A DNA stretch of 64,000 nucleotides. Origin: Sulfitobacter guttiformis (GTDB lineage: Bacteria; Pseudomonadota; Alphaproteobacteria; Rhodobacterales; Rhodobacteraceae). Under the pieces are notes generated by a model. It did no database searches. It was not told where the DNA came from and saw only the letters and a program-made list of their open reading frames with translations. The position numbers and the translations under genes are program-made. Below are positions 1 to 8,004 of this stretch, one piece after another. Positions within the stretch are counted from its first letter, which is position 1; each line of letters opens with the position of its first letter. Location of the stretch: positions 124,001 to 188,000 of the forward strand of contig NZ_RAQK01000002.1 in NCBI RefSeq assembly GCF_003610455.1. Direction: 5' to 3'.

Positions 1-636
1 GACAGCATCGCCCAACAGGAAAGCCAGCAGGCGCCTACGGTTACGGAAAGCCCCGAGATGGTCGAGGCATCAAAAGCTGCGGAGCAACCTATCCTGAGCC
101 AAATTCCCTACGATGTCGAAGATGAAAGCCTGAAATTCGCAGTCGCGGCACCCGATCCGGAGGCCGATACCGAAAAGCAAGCGCAAGAGATCGCAACCGA
201 GCGCGACCCGGATCAGATCGACGTCGAAAGTCAGGTCGGGGCAGAGGACCGCAAAGCCTCCGAGCAATCAACCGCAGGCGTTCAGGCACTGGTGGAAGCC
301 GAAACAACAAAAGCGGCGAGTGAGGGATTAACCGCAGAGCAGACAGAGGAAATTCGGGATTGGCAAAAGAGTATTGTCTTGCTGATCAGTGGTGCCAAAA
401 CCTATCCCGCAAAGGCGCGCAGTAACCGTATCGAGGGGCTTGTGCAAATCCGTTTCACGCTTGACCGGTACGGCGCGTTAATCGCGACGGAGGTGGCGCG
501 ATCCTCAGGTTCTACTCTTCTTGATGAGGCGGCAGTAACAACAGTAGAGCAATTGGCAAAGATGCCAGCGCCTCCTAATTATCTGACAGGTGATGAGTTC
601 ACGTTAATGATCCCGCTGCGCTATAGCTTCAGGTGA
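1..636 (+). CDS. tonB: TonB family energy transducer, 3' part
   Basis: The reading frame is open from base 1, so the start lies outside the window. What is seen is a long acidic, Ala/Glu/Gln-rich linker followed by a C-terminal TonB domain of about 85 residues (from YPAKARSNRIEGLV to the end), with the usual Tyr-Pro start, the GxVxVxFxLDRxG strand pattern and the P-A-P-P near the end. TonB couples the ExbB/ExbD proton channel of the inner membrane to outer-membrane siderophore or heme receptors through the periplasm. ExbB and ExbD probably lie upstream. The HemP operon 1.7 kb away suggests a heme/iron role, which is inference. Its 3' end overlaps the convergent oxidase gene by 16 bases. Confidence 0.85.
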   Translation, partial: DSIAQQESQQAPTVTESPEMVEASKAAEQPILSQIPYDVEDESLKFAVAAPDPEADTEKQAQEIATERDPDQIDVESQVGAEDRKASEQSTAGVQALVEAETTKAASEGLTAEQTEEIRDWQKSIVLLISGAKTYPAKARSNRIEGLVQIRFTLDRYGALIATEVARSSGSTLLDEAAVTTVEQLAKMPAPPNYLTGDEFTLMIPLRYSFR

Positions 637-1709
637 ACCATATCCGCGTGAATATCATTGATGCTGGCACAACCGGACAGGAGCATAGCAATCTCGAGCT
701 CGTCGCGCAGCAGCCGCAAAACATGGCTGACGCCAAGTTCACCCGCAACACAAAGACCGCAAACAACCGGGCGTCCGATCAAAACGGCTTTTGCTCCTAG
801 AGCGAGCGCGATGAAAATATCAACGCCGCGACGGATGCCGCCATCCATCAAGACAGGATACTCCGATCCCACCCTTTTGATAACCTCCAGCAGCATTTCC
901 AACGTGGCAGGAGCACGGTCTAGCACACGCCCGCCATGGTTTGACACAATAACACCGGCAGCCCCGACTGATGCGGCCCGCGCGGCGTCATCCGGATGAA
1001 GTATACCTTTAAGCAAAACAGGTGCCGCTACAGACTGCATCAGCCAATCAACGTCACGCCAATTGGGTAAAACGTGCGCGATATGGTCAAACACGAACGA
1101 TTGCCCCTCAATGAGCGGGGTGAAACGGGTGGCGGGAAAGGCGGAGAGATTTACTGCCCTCACATCGGGCGGCAATTGGAAGCCTGCCTCGATCTCACGG
1201 TCTCTGACACCCTGCACGGGCGCGTCGATTGTCAGAACAAGGACTGTATACCCCGCCGCCAATGCAATCTCCGCCAGTTCGAGTGTGCGCTCTCTGCTGC
1301 CCATCCAGTAAAGCTGAAACCAGTCACAGCTGGCTGCGGCTGACCGTATCTGAGCGAGGTCTACACTACTTTGCGCGCTTACCACCGTTTTGATGGACTG
1401 CGCTTGCGCGCCCCGTGCCGTCGCGGTTTCACCTAAAGGGTCCAGAAGCCGGTGATAGGCAAAGGGCGCGACCATAAACGGTGTCGCGTGGCTTTGCCCT
1501 AAAAGGGATATCTGTGTTGAGCCGCCACCCGTTTCGCGCAGCGGACGCGGAATTATTCGCGCACACGAAAAAGCGGTCTCGTTTGCCAGCAAAGTCGCTT
1601 CGTCCCCCGCACCTGCAAGGAAGTATGCACGGTTTTGCAGGCTCATCATATCCCGCGCGCGGGTGTAATATTCGGGTAAGATGTGTGGAAGTTGATCAGG
1701 TTCAAACAT
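621..1709 (-). CDS. FMN-dependent alpha-hydroxy-acid oxidase/dehydrogenase
   Basis: A 362-residue member of the glycolate oxidase / L-lactate dehydrogenase (LldD) family, which oxidises 2-hydroxy acids to 2-oxo acids using FMN in a TIM barrel. Family landmarks are present: MVAPFAYHRL near residue 80, the active-site VSNHGGR with catalytic His and Arg around residue 258, LKGIL, the phosphate-binding DGGIRRGVD and the ALGAKAVLIGRP motif. The length is normal. The substrate (lactate, glycolate, mandelate) cannot be read from the sequence. It is transcribed toward tonB and ends inside it. No strong Shine-Dalgarno sequence is seen before the ATG, so the start is only moderately certain. It is probably monocistronic, since the next minus-strand gene upstream ends 124 bases away. 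Confidence 0.88.
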   Translation of the reverse strand: MFEPDQLPHILPEYYTRARDMMSLQNRAYFLAGAGDEATLLANETAFSCARIIPRPLRETGGGSTQISLLGQSHATPFMVAPFAYHRLLDPLGETATARGAQAQSIKTVVSAQSSVDLAQIRSAAASCDWFQLYWMGSRERTLELAEIALAAGYTVLVLTIDAPVQGVRDREIEAGFQLPPDVRAVNLSAFPATRFTPLIEGQSFVFDHIAHVLPNWRDVDWLMQSVAAPVLLKGILHPDDAARAASVGAAGVIVSNHGGRVLDRAPATLEMLLEVIKRVGSEYPVLMDGGIRRGVDIFIALALGAKAVLIGRPVVCGLCVAGELGVSHVLRLLRDELEIAMLLSGCASINDIHADMVHLKL

Positions 1710-1833
1710 GTCTAGAATTCAATCTATTGGCTGGCGTCGCACCCAAAATTAATCGCGAGGCACGCAAGCGGTTTGCGCTTCAACCACCAAGCCTGAGGCC
1801 GCGGCAGTTACCTGAACTGACCTTTGGTATCCC

Positions 1834-2313
1834 TTAATGGAATGTTGTGGGCTGGCTGAAAGCAGCGGCATACTCGCGAGGCGCGGACAGGCGCATACGT
1901 TTAAGGGCAAGGCCGAAATCAAAGGCGCAAGACGCGAGGAGGGGGGCCACGTCTGGTCGCACCAACAAGGTCGCAATCAACATAGCATCTTCGCGCGCGC
2001 CTTCGGACGCGGTGGCAATAAAATTTGCAAAACAGGATTCGTCCGCTCCAAGACATTTGCACCGGACTGAGTGGCGCATCAGCGGTCTACGGCCATGGTC
2101 AGCGCACAAGTTGCAAATCTGCTCGAAAGACTTCACAGCTTTTGCGCCCTGATTATAACCAAGGGCGGTGATGAAATCGTCGCGCACCTGCGCTTGGGCG
2201 GCACGACCGTCCGACCATAAGCGCAGGTAGATCACGCTCGCGGCCTCAATACCGTCAAGCTCTGATATAAATCCCACCGGTGCGCCGCCCCTCTTTTTCA
2301 CAGGCCCGCTCAT
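1834..2313 (-). CDS. Conserved protein of unknown function downstream of hemP
   Basis: A 159-residue soluble protein with no domain I can name. It has a cluster of Cys and His residues in the middle (CNLCADHGRRP, then a CKCLGADESC segment) that could bind a metal or a cluster, and a hydrophobic, Leu/Ala-rich C-terminal half. Its ATG overlaps the end of hemP by four bases (ATGA), so the two are translationally coupled. Genes in this position in Roseobacter-type genomes are often annotated only as hypothetical. A role in heme or iron handling is inferred from the coupling alone. Confidence 0.7.
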   Translation of the reverse strand: MSGPVKKRGGAPVGFISELDGIEAASVIYLRLWSDGRAAQAQVRDDFITALGYNQGAKAVKSFEQICNLCADHGRRPLMRHSVRCKCLGADESCFANFIATASEGAREDAMLIATLLVRPDVAPLLASCAFDFGLALKRMRLSAPREYAAAFSQPTTFH

Positions 2314-2474
2314 TTTGTGAGGATCAGCTTGTTGGCCCGCGTGATGCGAAGGGTATAGACCTGATCGTCCAGCACGATCTGTGCAAGATCGCCGCCTTTT
2401 GTCAGGTTACCCGCTGCATAGGTGGGCATACCGGGCACCTGAAGTTTGGTTTGCGGGGGGGTGTGAAAGCTCAT
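2310..2474 (-). CDS. hemP: Hemin uptake protein HemP
   Basis: A 54-residue protein with the conserved C-terminal signature of the HemP/HmuP family: IVLDDQVYTLRITRANKLILTK-like, here from about residue 31 to the end, including the terminal KLILTK. HemP/HmuP is a small regulator/helper associated with heme-uptake loci. The frame could start earlier (to 2516), but family length and the ATG that overlaps the stop of the preceding small frame by ATGA favour 2474. It is coupled in the same way to the 159-residue gene downstream, giving a compact three-gene minus-strand operon. The nearby tonB 3' end suggests both belonged to one heme-acquisition region. Confidence 0.85.
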   Translation of the reverse strand: MSFHTPPQTKLQVPGMPTYAAGNLTKGGDLAQIVLDDQVYTLRITRANKLILTK

Positions 2475-2638
2475 GGGTGCACATCTGCGGTTGAACAGGC
2501 GTAATCCATCATCCACTCTAACGGCGCGCCGTCAAAAATCTCGAATGTGTTGGCAAATTCAGTGGGGTTGGTCAAAGCCCCGAATGCCAACTTGCGATTG
2601 GCTTCAGCGCTGCAGGGCGCGTGACGTGGATGCGACAT
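2471..2638 (-). CDS. Small hypothetical protein coupled to hemP
   Basis: A 55-residue frame starting at ATG 2638 (an upstream ATG at 2737 would give 88 residues). Its stop overlaps the hemP start as ATGA, the same coupling used by the next pair, which is the main reason to call it. It is rich in acidic and aromatic residues (FEIFDGAPLEWMMDY) and has two Cys. I do not recognise the family. Upstream at about 2715-2735 on this strand a TTGACT box could be a -35 element; no reliable -10 or iron-responsive box is claimed. Confidence 0.45.
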   Translation of the reverse strand: MSHPRHAPCSAEANRKLAFGALTNPTEFANTFEIFDGAPLEWMMDYACSTADVHP

Positions 2639-2798
2639 TTGGAAGTCCTTACATTTAAAACATGTCGGGCTTCCCCTGTTTCGATTCGAGGTGGCTGGAC
2701 GTGAGTAATTACTGACAAATTTAGTCTGATTAGTCAACCTGACTAAAACACTCAGGATTTAAGCGGCCTTTGAGGTGTCACGAAGATCAATCAAAGTA

Positions 2799-3197
2799 CT
2801 ACACGTTGGAAAGCCGCAGCAGCACATAGGCGGCAGCGCCAATGTGGGCCAGCGTCACAAGAACAGAGATCGTGTGCAGGAGTTTGAAGCGGCTCTTTGC
2901 GCCCTGATCGGTGGCCGTGTTGATTGCAGGCATCAGGACCTGCCGGGCGAAAAGCGTTGTAGCTGCGATCGCTAGCAGGATGCCTCCCGAAATTTGATCG
3001 GTTGAAAAGGCCGTTGCGGCGGCCACCGCCGCAGTACCGAGGACAAAAAGGTAGAAATGTGGAAACGCCCGACGGATCAGCGGGCCTGCAGTTTCTGCTG
3101 GAAGAGCGGTAAACAAAAATGCCGCAAAGCCGAAGGCATAAAGGACTGAGCCGCCAAACATAAGCGCAGTAACAAGCAGGGAAACTTCAAACATCAT
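2799..3197 (-). CDS. Small four-helix membrane protein (DUF4149/TMEM205-like)
   Basis: 132 residues with four hydrophobic segments (about residues 5-30, 45-65, 68-88 and 104-128). The conserved RRAFPHFYLFVLGTA stretch between the first and second helix and the regular four-helix layout resemble the DUF4149 / TMEM205-like family of unknown function. Isolated by 283 bases from the next minus-strand gene. The ATG at 3197 is preceded by a purine-rich AGGACT suited to ribosome binding. Confidence 0.6.
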   Translation of the reverse strand: MMFEVSLLVTALMFGGSVLYAFGFAAFLFTALPAETAGPLIRRAFPHFYLFVLGTAAVAAATAFSTDQISGGILLAIAATTLFARQVLMPAINTATDQGAKSRFKLLHTISVLVTLAHIGAAAYVLLRLSNV

Positions 3198-3480
3198 AGT
3201 CCTTTCGGGAGAAAGCAGAAAATTCGTAAAGGCCTCATTTGTGAGGCGGGGGTGACGCGGTGGGGATTGCCGGATTAAGGGCCAAGTCCCTTTGGGTGTC
3301 TGGCATGACCAGTCGCTTCGTCTACTATGTGTCTGGGTGTAGTGATCGGTTTCTGTCCACCCAGACGCAACATTGAGGATGGGGAATTTTTGCTCTTATG
3401 ACCTCATTACCCTTAATCCACTGGCGTGTAATTGGACAGGCATCACCACTGTCCTTTTTTCAGACTTCCTGAGGACACAT

Positions 3481-4290
3481 TTATCGCCTTCCCGTTAAAT
3501 TCGGTACGATGTAGGGAACACTACGTTGATACGCGCTAAAGCGCTCTCCATACCTTTTTTTGAACCTCCGCTCCTTAAGCTTTGGAGCCACGAGGCAGTA
3601 GGCTGTAAGTGTGACTGCAAGGAAAAGTTGGTCCGGCGTCCAGACCGGAACAGTCCAAAGCGTGAGCGCGAAAGCAACATAGATCGGTTGTCTGATGACC
3701 CGAAACAACCCTGTGGTCGGCATCCCGGGAAACTGCGGTTTTATGTTTTGCAAAAGTGACATCCAGCCCAAAGCGCCCGATTGCACCTCGGCTCCTGCAT
3801 CAAAACTGGCTTTGATCAATAACAACCATGACGTCACATAGGCACCGACGATTGCATATAAGACAGCGCCCTCCGCCTGCCACCAGATGATGCCACTCGG
3901 AGTCCAGAATGCGAAAAGTACTAAGAGTTGAGCCGATGCAATGATCGCATAGGTCGTGGTCGATAAAGTGGCACCATATTGGGCAGGAACGAGGCGCGAC
4001 AGCCAGCGAGAACCGCGAGCGGTCAAAAGCAGAGAATGGAAAGCAGGAAACTGTAAGACCAGCGCGGCATTTACGAGCGCTGCTAACGGCCATGAAACTG
4101 TCCCCAAGCTCTTGCTCATGCCAAAGAACATCGCAGCAATCATTGACAACACTGCCACAGCAAACAACGCATGCACCACAGCGCCAAATGCCAGTGCAAC
4201 CACTATTCGAACACCACCTTTAGGCGGATGAAGCGCTCCCTTGACCAGTCTAATCAGGCGCGGGATGTGGTTGTTATCCGGGTCCGTCAT
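3481..4290 (-). CDS. Integral membrane protein, NnrU/isoprenylcysteine methyltransferase-like
   Basis: 269 residues with six or seven hydrophobic helices. The C-terminal third carries the pattern of membrane-embedded methyltransferases of the ICMT/PEMT/NnrU group: GLFRVIRQPIYVAFAL, a hydrophobic helix, then LKERRFKKRYGERFSAYQ, where R-x-P-x-Y and the KxRRxxxxYG segment form the SAM-binding region in that fold. The N-terminal part (QFPAFHSLLL) resembles the mddA/NnrU arrangement. The substrate is unknown. It sits in a minus-strand run with a RegA-like regulator and pseudoazurin, so a link to respiratory or nitrogen-oxide physiology is possible but inferred only from context. Confidence 0.6.
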   Translation of the reverse strand: MTDPDNNHIPRLIRLVKGALHPPKGGVRIVVALAFGAVVHALFAVAVLSMIAAMFFGMSKSLGTVSWPLAALVNAALVLQFPAFHSLLLTARGSRWLSRLVPAQYGATLSTTTYAIIASAQLLVLFAFWTPSGIIWWQAEGAVLYAIVGAYVTSWLLLIKASFDAGAEVQSGALGWMSLLQNIKPQFPGMPTTGLFRVIRQPIYVAFALTLWTVPVWTPDQLFLAVTLTAYCLVAPKLKERRFKKRYGERFSAYQRSVPYIVPNLTGRR

Positions 4291-4450
4291 GGTGACGTCC
4301 TTTTATGTTGCGATCTCTTATTGGTGTGAATGGCCGCTTGCTCTCAACCGACAGACAATCCTGAATGTGGCTTTGCATACGCAAACGGCTTAATTCCTAT
4401 CTGCGTATGAATTTGAAGAAAAATGGAAATCGCCTGCCAAGAGTGTATTT

Positions 4451-5005
4451 TCAGGGTAGGGATTCTGCTACGACGCCATTGCGCCTCAGGATGCGCTGCA
4501 ACGTACGTCTGTGCATGTTCAACAAGCGCGCTGCTTGCGAGACATTACCGCCTGCGCCCTGAAACACATGCTCGATATGCTCTATCCGGGCATCCTCCGG
4601 CGACATTGGCCGGTCCGGTGCCGGTGGGCTTTGGTCTCTTGGTGCCAGCAATACATCAATGATCTCATCCGTGGTCGCCGGTTTTGCAATGTAGTCCACC
4701 GCGCCGATACGTGCGGCTGCGACGGCTGTAGGGATGTCTCCGTATCCCGTCAGGATAATCGCACGTGCATCACCGTTACGCTTTTCCAGCGCCTTTATCA
4801 CGTCAAGTCCACTACCGTCCAAAAGCCTAAGATCGACCACGGCAAAGTCTGGTGCATTTTGGTTTATGCTTTCCAAGCCCTCGGCGACACTCGCGGCTTT
4901 ACGCATTGTAAAACCGCGCTTCTCCATGGCGGCTGCCAAACGGTCGCGCAGTGCGTCATCATCCTCGACGATGAGCATTGATCTGTTTTCAATGAATTCC
5001 AACAT
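4451..5005 (-). CDS. RegA/PrrA/ActR-type redox response regulator (orphan)
   Basis: 184 residues. The N-terminal receiver domain has the acidic pocket (VEDDD, residues 13-17), phospho-acceptor Asp58 in VVDLRLLDGSG, the LTGYGD switch Thr region and KPA lysine near 108. A Pro-rich linker (about 125-135) leads to a Fis-type helix-turn-helix ending in LNMHRRTLQRILRR, the hallmark of the RegA/PrrA/ActR family that controls photosynthesis, respiration and denitrification genes in response to redox state. Normally the sensor kinase RegB/PrrB and senC lie next to it; neither is here, so this is an orphan or second copy. Preceding ATG has an AAGGAGAT ribosome-binding site. Confidence 0.85.
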   Translation of the reverse strand: MLEFIENRSMLIVEDDDALRDRLAAAMEKRGFTMRKAASVAEGLESINQNAPDFAVVDLRLLDGSGLDVIKALEKRNGDARAIILTGYGDIPTAVAAARIGAVDYIAKPATTDEIIDVLLAPRDQSPPAPDRPMSPEDARIEHIEHVFQGAGGNVSQAARLLNMHRRTLQRILRRNGVVAESLP

Positions 5006-5130
5006 CTCGATCTCCTTTGTAATTTATACGAAAGCGGAGGTTGCCCGGATTGCGATTGCGTCAATCCGCCGCTCCGCCGATGAGCTTTGTTAGGAAGTTT
5101 TGGAGAAAGCGGGGGCAGGGCGCTATTGCA

Positions 5131-5159
5131 GCGGTGGGCGTTGTGTCCACGCCCACCGC
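5131..5159 (-). terminator. Hairpin downstream of pseudoazurin
   Basis: A perfect 10-bp inverted repeat, GCGGTGGGCG / CGCCCACCGC, with a 9-base loop, begins 16 bases beyond the pseudoazurin stop on the minus strand. There is no clear T-run after it, so it is a probable rather than textbook intrinsic terminator. Confidence 0.55.
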
Positions 5160-5174
5160 CGTAACCTGAACAAA

Positions 5175-5651
5175 TCAGCTGTCCTTCGCGGAGGCGTCTT
5201 CGGCTGCGGGCGCGCTTGCACGCGCTTCTTCGATTAGCGCCTCAATCTTTTCCATTCCCTTTCCAGGAATGCGCGCTTCGAGGATCTGGTCGGCGTTGCT
5301 GGTGTCATCTCCCACCACTACCAATGCAACCATGCCCATCACCTGATGGGGCAAACAGATTACAGCAGTCAGCCCGGTTTCCGTCACCGTGTACTCAACC
5401 TCTTGGTTCATCCGCCCGCGAAACTCCTCCTGACCGGCGGGCAACGCGTCCTTTACGGATTGGGCATTGTGGGACTTATCCGTCGGGATGAACCGGATCA
5501 CGTCTCCGACCTCGGCCCGAATAAGTTCTTGGCTGAATACCATCCGGTCACCAGCCTCGTTCTGGTTCAACATCTCAACTTCGATGGTTTCTGCGAAGGA
5601 TGAAACGGCCGATCCAATCAATAGGGTCGTGGCTAACAATGTCTTTTTCAT
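5175..5651 (-). CDS. Pseudoazurin (type 1 blue copper protein)
   Basis: 158 residues with a Sec signal peptide (residues 1-20, cleaved after SSFA). The type 1 copper ligands are all visible with the family spacing: His61 (DKSHNAQ), Cys99, His102 and Met107 (ICLPHQVMGM). Pseudoazurin is a periplasmic electron carrier, classically between cytochrome bc1 and copper nitrite reductase or nitrous-oxide reductase. No such reductase is in the window. The C-terminal tail (about 35 residues, Glu/Ala-rich) is ordinary for the family. A GGAGC ribosome-binding site precedes the ATG. The orphan RegA-like gene lies just downstream and may control it, but no regulator site was identified. Confidence 0.92.
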   Translation of the reverse strand: MKKTLLATTLLIGSAVSSFAETIEVEMLNQNEAGDRMVFSQELIRAEVGDVIRFIPTDKSHNAQSVKDALPAGQEEFRGRMNQEVEYTVTETGLTAVICLPHQVMGMVALVVVGDDTSNADQILEARIPGKGMEKIEALIEEARASAPAAEDASAKDS

Positions 5652-5919
5652 TTTCTTGCTCCAGTGATGTTGTTTCTGATACTCTACGTAAGAACCTTGC
5701 TCCGAGTATCCACCCGCTTTTCTACAATGGCGACAGTCTGGCGCACCCGCCGGTTTGCGATAGTGCGGCGGCGTTTGACAGCACTTGATTAAATCTTACT
5801 ACTAAACTCAATTAACGCTGTGCGAGACGTCAGATGGGAGGGCGCTAGTGCATGTCATTTTAGCACTTAAGCGCCGCTTAACGGACCGATCCACTTCAGG
5901 TTCCTGCATCCCGAATGTG

Positions 5920-6561
5920 TCAGCGTGCCAGAACAACATCGGCCCGTACGTCGAGGTCATCCTCAACAGCATCAATCAAATAGGATGCTACATCCGCGCG
6001 GGAGACCAATCCGTTTCTCCATGTTGACGGATCGCGCAAAACCCGCATTCGTCCGAGTTTCTCGCTGTTGCGCAGGATTACGGGGCGCGCGATTGTCCAG
6101 TCGATACCGCTCGACGTGATAAGCGCTTCCTGACGGTCTTTGTCTGCATATGGCCTTCCTAAAATCGCCCTGTGGCCGAGGCTTTCCAGTTTGCTCATAG
6201 CTTCGCGTGACCTACCGGCACCAAAACCCGTTACGGCGACCAAGCGGCGCGTATCGCTCGATTTCATCGCATCCAGAAGCAAGGCAGTGCTTTCCGAGAA
6301 CAGATCTTCTTCTTCCCAAAGCATCGATAGCCGTTCTTTGATGCCTAAGGCGTAAACTACAGCCCGTACGCCTGACAATGCTCTGAGGACATCCTCCGCT
6401 GATCGCGCATCGCCGGCAAAGGGTTCGAGCAGGTCAGTCGCGGTGAGTTTGTGCGCGCTGCGGGCGAATGCGCGCACGGGCAGGCCGCGATCCGTTGCGT
6501 CCGTAACAGCAAGTGCGCCAATGCCGGAAGTCGCCCCCATGATCAGAATTGGTGCCTTCAT
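5920..6561 (-). CDS. NAD(P)-binding atypical SDR / NmrA-like oxidoreductase
   Basis: 213 residues beginning MKAPILIMGATSGIGA, a Rossmann glycine motif (GATSGIG). Further landmarks are VYALGIKE, VAVTGFGAGRS and SGIDWTIARPVIL, the last typical of the NAD(P)H-binding (NAD_binding_10 / NmrA-like) group, in which the usual YxxxK of short-chain dehydrogenases is often missing, as here. Such proteins act as flavin reductases, epimerases or redox sensors; no substrate can be assigned. I chose the ATG at 6561 because GAGAGGAAC sits at the right distance upstream; the frame runs open to 6678 but that part is not protein-like. Monocistronic. Confidence 0.75.
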   Translation of the reverse strand: MKAPILIMGATSGIGALAVTDATDRGLPVRAFARSAHKLTATDLLEPFAGDARSAEDVLRALSGVRAVVYALGIKERLSMLWEEEDLFSESTALLLDAMKSSDTRRLVAVTGFGAGRSREAMSKLESLGHRAILGRPYADKDRQEALITSSGIDWTIARPVILRNSEKLGRMRVLRDPSTWRNGLVSRADVASYLIDAVEDDLDVRADVVLAR

Positions 6562-6678
6562 GTCGGTGTTCCTCTCATACTTTTGATGATCGTATAGAAT
6601 AGCAAAATAATGCCCGACCTGACAAAAACCAGAAACGATGCTCTGGGTGGCGCGGTTCCGCACAGTGCCCCACCACAC

Positions 6679-8004
6679 GCTGCATGATCAGCATAGATCC
6701 ATCGTCTGCATTAGTCGAAGGGAGGTGTCTATCTGGCGAAAAAAGCTGTTAAAAAACCTTACGCCGTTCGGATTATCCGATGATTGTGCAGCGCTAAGCA
6801 CTCCCGTGTGCCATAACCACGCTCAACAGCCTACAAACAGGCTTGAGATATTATTATGGCAAGGCCCGAGACGGGTTTGAAAAATAGCATGTTAGTCATG
6901 CAGTACAAGGCCATCTGGACCACATTAGGTCAAGTTATACGACATATGTATCAATATGTTATATGGAGTGCGGACTAAGAACAGTGAGCTGACCGCTCGC
7001 AAAAAACAGATTTACCGACGATATGGCGGTTGTAGCAGCTGAGATAACCTTCTTTTCAATGTTATCGACCACATGAAATTTCATACTGCAAATACTCCCT
7101 ATATATTGGACCGTAACTGGCGCAACTTAATCTACTCTTTGCTCCTGAAACCCAAGGTGAATTGTTTTTCTTCTCTCCGAACAGATCATGGCGGGTGATT
7201 GTCTGCCAACGGCAGAATGGGGGGGGTTGTAGAATTAAATTCGAGTCCTGATCCCAGCTTATGTCTCTGTTCCGGTTTCTCAAACGTGCAAATGGAAACA
7301 TGCATATTTTACGATCCGCCAAAGTCGTTTCACAAATATATTGTCGCTCTCCCGGCAGTTCCAGAAGGCGTATTTTTCGCAAGTTGCACATAGGAAGTGA
7401 TGATTAGACGCCGGATGTATAGGACGTAGAGGCTGCCTACACCAAAATCGCGGATTGCTCCCATGCGACCCGAATTAATGAACCAAATCCTTCCCGGTCA
7501 AGCCGCGATGACATCTGGAGCGCAAAGTTTGGCGACGTTTGCGCGGATACCATCGCCGAAGCCGCATGGAAGCGAAAATGCATTGTGTGAGAACACTGGG
7601 ACAATCGTTCATGGCGCGGGACTTCGAAAGCCAAATTGCTGAGAACTTAATCCTTATCGCGGCCCTCAACCGCTATACGGCTTATCTGTCACAGAGCCTG
7701 TAGGTTCAATGTGTTTGGGGTGAGGGGATAACACCCTCTACTCAATTTGAGCAACAAAACCAGTTGAGCTTTTTTGACGATGATTCGGTCATACTCATGA
7801 CGAACGGACACAAAGATCACCTATACTGATAATTGTTTCGAAATGATGTATTGTCGCGGATGAGTTTATCAGAATTCTCCTTAATTCAGCCAGAAAGCAG
7901 TCATTTTGCTGCCTCCTTGGGTTGAACGTGATAATTAATATTCTCGTGGGGCTGCCACCCGCGGATACGGAAAATCGCAGTTTATACTTCCTGGGGAGGA
8001 TACC
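6679..8004. other. Long intergenic region with relics
   Basis: Apart from an IS5-type transposase tail at 7512-7703, I see no convincing gene in this 1.3-kb stretch. Short frames on both strands lack ribosome-binding sites and protein-like composition. Base composition is more AT-rich than in the neighbouring genes. Confidence 0.5.
7512..7703 (+). pseudogene. IS5-family transposase, C-terminal relic
   Basis: In frame from 7512 the sequence reads HLERKVWRRLRGYHRRSRME, then AKMHCVRTLGQSFMARDFES and a short tail ending in LNRYTA..., before a TAG. This matches the end of IS5-group transposases (typical reading: RLTGYHRRSRVETKMHCVKLLGQRLMARDF...). The part before 7512 is stopped or out of frame, so only about 63 codons survive. 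A decayed terminus (ttgagcaacaaaaccag) lies about 45 bases downstream. Confidence 0.75.
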
